Assembly (NCBI GenBank): GCA_963790085.1
Contig: CAWBNH010000013.1
Coordinates: forward strand, 558,001-622,000
Direction: 5' to 3'
Length of the DNA stretch: 64,000 bases
DNA from: CAXMST01 sp963790085
GTDB taxonomy: Bacteria; Actinomycetota; Thermoleophilia; Solirubrobacterales; 70-9
Below the pieces are notes generated by a model. It saw only the letters and a list, made by a program, of their open reading frames with translations. It did not search any database and was not told the DNA's origin. Numbering within the stretch: position 1 is the first letter of the stretch; each line of letters opens with the position of its first letter. Positions 62,452 to 64,000 of the stretch are shown here, piece by piece. Made by a program: the position numbers and the translations under genes.

Positions 62452-63270
62452 GTGCGTTGCCCGAGGTTGCGGATGCCGGCCGTGGTGCTCGGGGTCGCGC
62501 TGCTCGCAGTGACCGCCGGCTGCGGCGGGCAGGCTGCGGACGGGCCCGATCGGAGGCAGCCCCCGGCGGCTGTTGCCCGGCACGCCGGCTTCGGCGACGC
62601 CGCGGATCGGCTCTGCGCGAGCGCTCAGGCCGAGCAGGAGGCGATCCGTCGGCGTCGTGGCGGCGACCAGCTGACGCTCGACGATCGGGCCCGCCTGCTG
62701 GTCGACCTGGCGCCCCCACGGGCGCGGCTGGCCGCCGAGCTCGACGAGCTCGCGGTCGCCGCGGGTGACCGGTCGGCGCCTCGCCGGCTGGTCGCAGCGG
62801 CGGAGCGCCGCGCGGCCGCGAGCCGCCTGGCGGGCGAGCTGTGGCAGCGCGGCGCGTCCGAGCCCCGCATCGCCGCAGCGGCCGCGGCCGAGCACGGTGA
62901 GCGGGAGCGGTTCGTCGCGATCGCGGGCCGGCTCGGTCTCGGCGACTGCGCCGAGGTCCTCTCCGGTGAGGACCGCCGCCAGATCGTCGACGCGGTCGAG
63001 CTCGGGCTCGGCTCGACGGCGGCACGCGATCGCTGCGCGGCGCTCGGCGAGCGCTACCTGCGTGAGCGTTACGAGGGGGCCGCGAACTGCCGCCGCGCGC
63101 TGCGGCGCTCGGCCGACCCTCCGGCGTCGGTCACCGTCCGCGAGCTGCAGGGCATCGACGGGGTCTTCGCCGTGGCCCGCGCGACCGTGGGGCGCGGTGC
63201 CGACGACGAGCAGCTGCGGATCCGGGTCGTCTTCGAGGACGGCAGCTACCGGATCGACAAGATCGATTGA
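62452..63270 (+). CDS. Putative lipoprotein of unknown function
   Basis: A 272-residue protein with a signal peptide that ends in a lipobox (LLAVTAGCGG, Cys about 24), so it is likely anchored to the membrane surface. The mature part is helical and Ala/Arg-rich (RLAAELDELAVAAGDR) with Cys residues at about 58, 173, 192 and 210 that could form disulfides. The C-terminal part (VFAVARATVGRGADDEQLRIRVVFEDGSYRIDKID) is a beta-rich segment. No family is recognised. Start GTG 62452, or ATG 62473. Confidence 0.7.
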   Translation: MRCPRLRMPAVVLGVALLAVTAGCGGQAADGPDRRQPPAAVARHAGFGDAADRLCASAQAEQEAIRRRRGGDQLTLDDRARLLVDLAPPRARLAAELDELAVAAGDRSAPRRLVAAAERRAAASRLAGELWQRGASEPRIAAAAAAEHGERERFVAIAGRLGLGDCAEVLSGEDRRQIVDAVELGLGSTAARDRCAALGERYLRERYEGAANCRRALRRSADPPASVTVRELQGIDGVFAVARATVGRGADDEQLRIRVVFEDGSYRIDKID

Positions 63271-63350
63271 TCCGAGCGCCGAGTCGGCGCTGCTGCACCC
63301 ACTGGGGTGCCCATGCCCACCGAAGCGTTCACTCGGGCAGGCATCGGCAT

Positions 63351-63665
63351 CTAGGCCAGCGCCCGGAGCAGCGCCGTCACCAGCGCCGCGATCGCGATCG
63401 CGGTCAGGAGCGCGGAGCGGTGACGAAGCAGCACCAGGCCCGCCGCGAAGACGCCGGCAAGGCTCGCGTTGGCCTCGATCGAGCGGTCGCCGCCGAGGGT
63501 CTCGGTGACGATCAGTGCGGTTAGCAGCGCTGGGCCGAGCAGGTCGATGACGCCGGTGAAGCGCTCGGGGATCCTGCGCTCGCCGATCGCTAGGGGCCCC
63601 GAAGCGCGGATCATCGCGGTCGTCACCGCCAGGGCCGCGATCGTCAGCCAGACGTCCGCCATCAT
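63351..63665 (-). CDS. azlD: AzlD-type branched-chain amino acid transport protein
   Basis: A 104-residue membrane protein with three or four helices. The pattern WLTIAALAVTTAMIRASGPL and ALLTALIVTET fits AzlD, the small subunit that works with AzlC in branched-chain amino acid export. Its ATG at 63665 overlaps the azlC stop (ATGA), so the two are coupled. Confidence 0.85.
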   Translation of the reverse strand: MMADVWLTIAALAVTTAMIRASGPLAIGERRIPERFTGVIDLLGPALLTALIVTETLGGDRSIEANASLAGVFAAGLVLLRHRSALLTAIAIAALVTALLRALA

Positions 63666-64000
63666 CTCTCCGGCGTCGCCCGATCGGGAGAGACGCTCCG
63701 ATCGAGCCCGACCAGGGCCGCAAGACAGCCGGCGATGATCGGCACACCCGGTGGAGTGAGCGGCAGCAGCGCGAGGGCGATCGCCCCCCCGAGTAGTGCC
63801 GCCGTCAGCGATCGGCGCGCCCGCGGCGCATCCCCACCGAGCAGGAGCGCCAGGAAGAACGCGGGGAAGACCGCGTCGAGGCCGAGCGCCCCAGGATCGC
63901 CGATCAGGTCTCCGGCGGTGGCGCCGATCGCGGTGCCCAGAACCCAGCCCAGGTACATCGGCAGCGTCGCCCCGATCATGAACCGCTGGTCGAATCGGCC
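63662..64000 (-). CDS. azlC: AzlC family permease, 5' end missing
   Basis: The visible 112 residues form the C-terminal half of AzlC: RFDQRFMIGATLPMYLGWVLGT and FPAFFLALLLGGD are typical. It continues beyond base 64000, so its start is not seen. It is the larger subunit of the branched-chain amino acid exporter with AzlD. Confidence 0.87.
   Translation of the reverse strand, partial: GRFDQRFMIGATLPMYLGWVLGTAIGATAGDLIGDPGALGLDAVFPAFFLALLLGGDAPRARRSLTAALLGGAIALALLPLTPPGVPIIAGCLAALVGLDRSVSPDRATPER

Overview
The window is 64 kb of very GC-rich DNA (strong third-position G/C bias, many GTG and TTG starts) from a Gram-positive actinobacterium. Several features suggest class Thermoleophilia (Solirubrobacterales/Gaiellales type): a heliorhodopsin, a wax-ester synthase, a short Rpf-like transglycosylase, a c-di-AMP riboswitch and a TolB-propeller/RTX protein. 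That placement is an inference from gene content, not from a marker gene. I saw no rRNA, tRNA, insertion sequence, phage or CRISPR, so this reads as chromosome core and semi-core.

Layout. 1-8.2 kb: end of a two-component regulator, a class C beta-lactamase-fold esterase, PPK2, a small secreted protein, a cupin, a VOC protein plus metallophosphoesterase, and a MacB-like ABC exporter. 8.2-18.4 kb: a lipoyl/biotin ligase-fold protein, an Rpf-like cell-wall hydrolase with a structured leader, a SpoIIM-like membrane protein, an enoyl-CoA hydratase, a large secreted propeller/RTX protein, a PAS-adenylate cyclase and an SDR. 18.4-25.8 kb: a sugar-kinase-like/class III aminotransferase fusion, a wax-ester synthase followed by heliorhodopsin, an HD-domain protein and a frameshifted enoyl-CoA hydratase. 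25.8-29.2 kb: an M23 peptidase behind a c-di-AMP riboswitch, uppP and an MFS transporter.

29.4-43.1 kb is a phosphate and polyphosphate block: an OmpR-type response regulator, pstS-pstC-pstA-pstB-phoU, an exopolyphosphatase-like gene, a CHAD domain split into two overlapping genes, membrane proteins, a DUF2252 protein and ppk1. Direct repeats of TTCACA type with an 11-bp period lie before both the regulator and pstS, which suggests a Pho regulon controlled from within the block.

43.1-62.4 kb is probably a polyamine uptake and catabolism region. It holds an FAD amine oxidase, two aldehyde dehydrogenases, two near-duplicate PotD-like binding proteins flanking PotB, PotC and a P450, then PotA, a class III aminotransferase, a PucR-type regulator and alanine dehydrogenase. 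The PotA and aminotransferase units diverge from a 331-bp gap with a perfect 21-bp palindrome placed over a plausible promoter. Together these genes could import putrescine or spermidine, transaminate it to an aldehyde with pyruvate as acceptor, oxidise the aldehyde, and recycle alanine through Ald. The window ends in a lipoprotein and azlD/azlC.

A regulatory link worth attention joins distant genes. Two almost identical 24-bp blocks carrying the CRP-type core TGTGA-N6-TCACA precede the Rpf-like gene (9.0 kb) and the riboswitch-controlled M23 peptidase (26.7 kb), and a class III adenylate cyclase lies between them. This suggests joint cAMP and c-di-AMP control of peptidoglycan remodelling.
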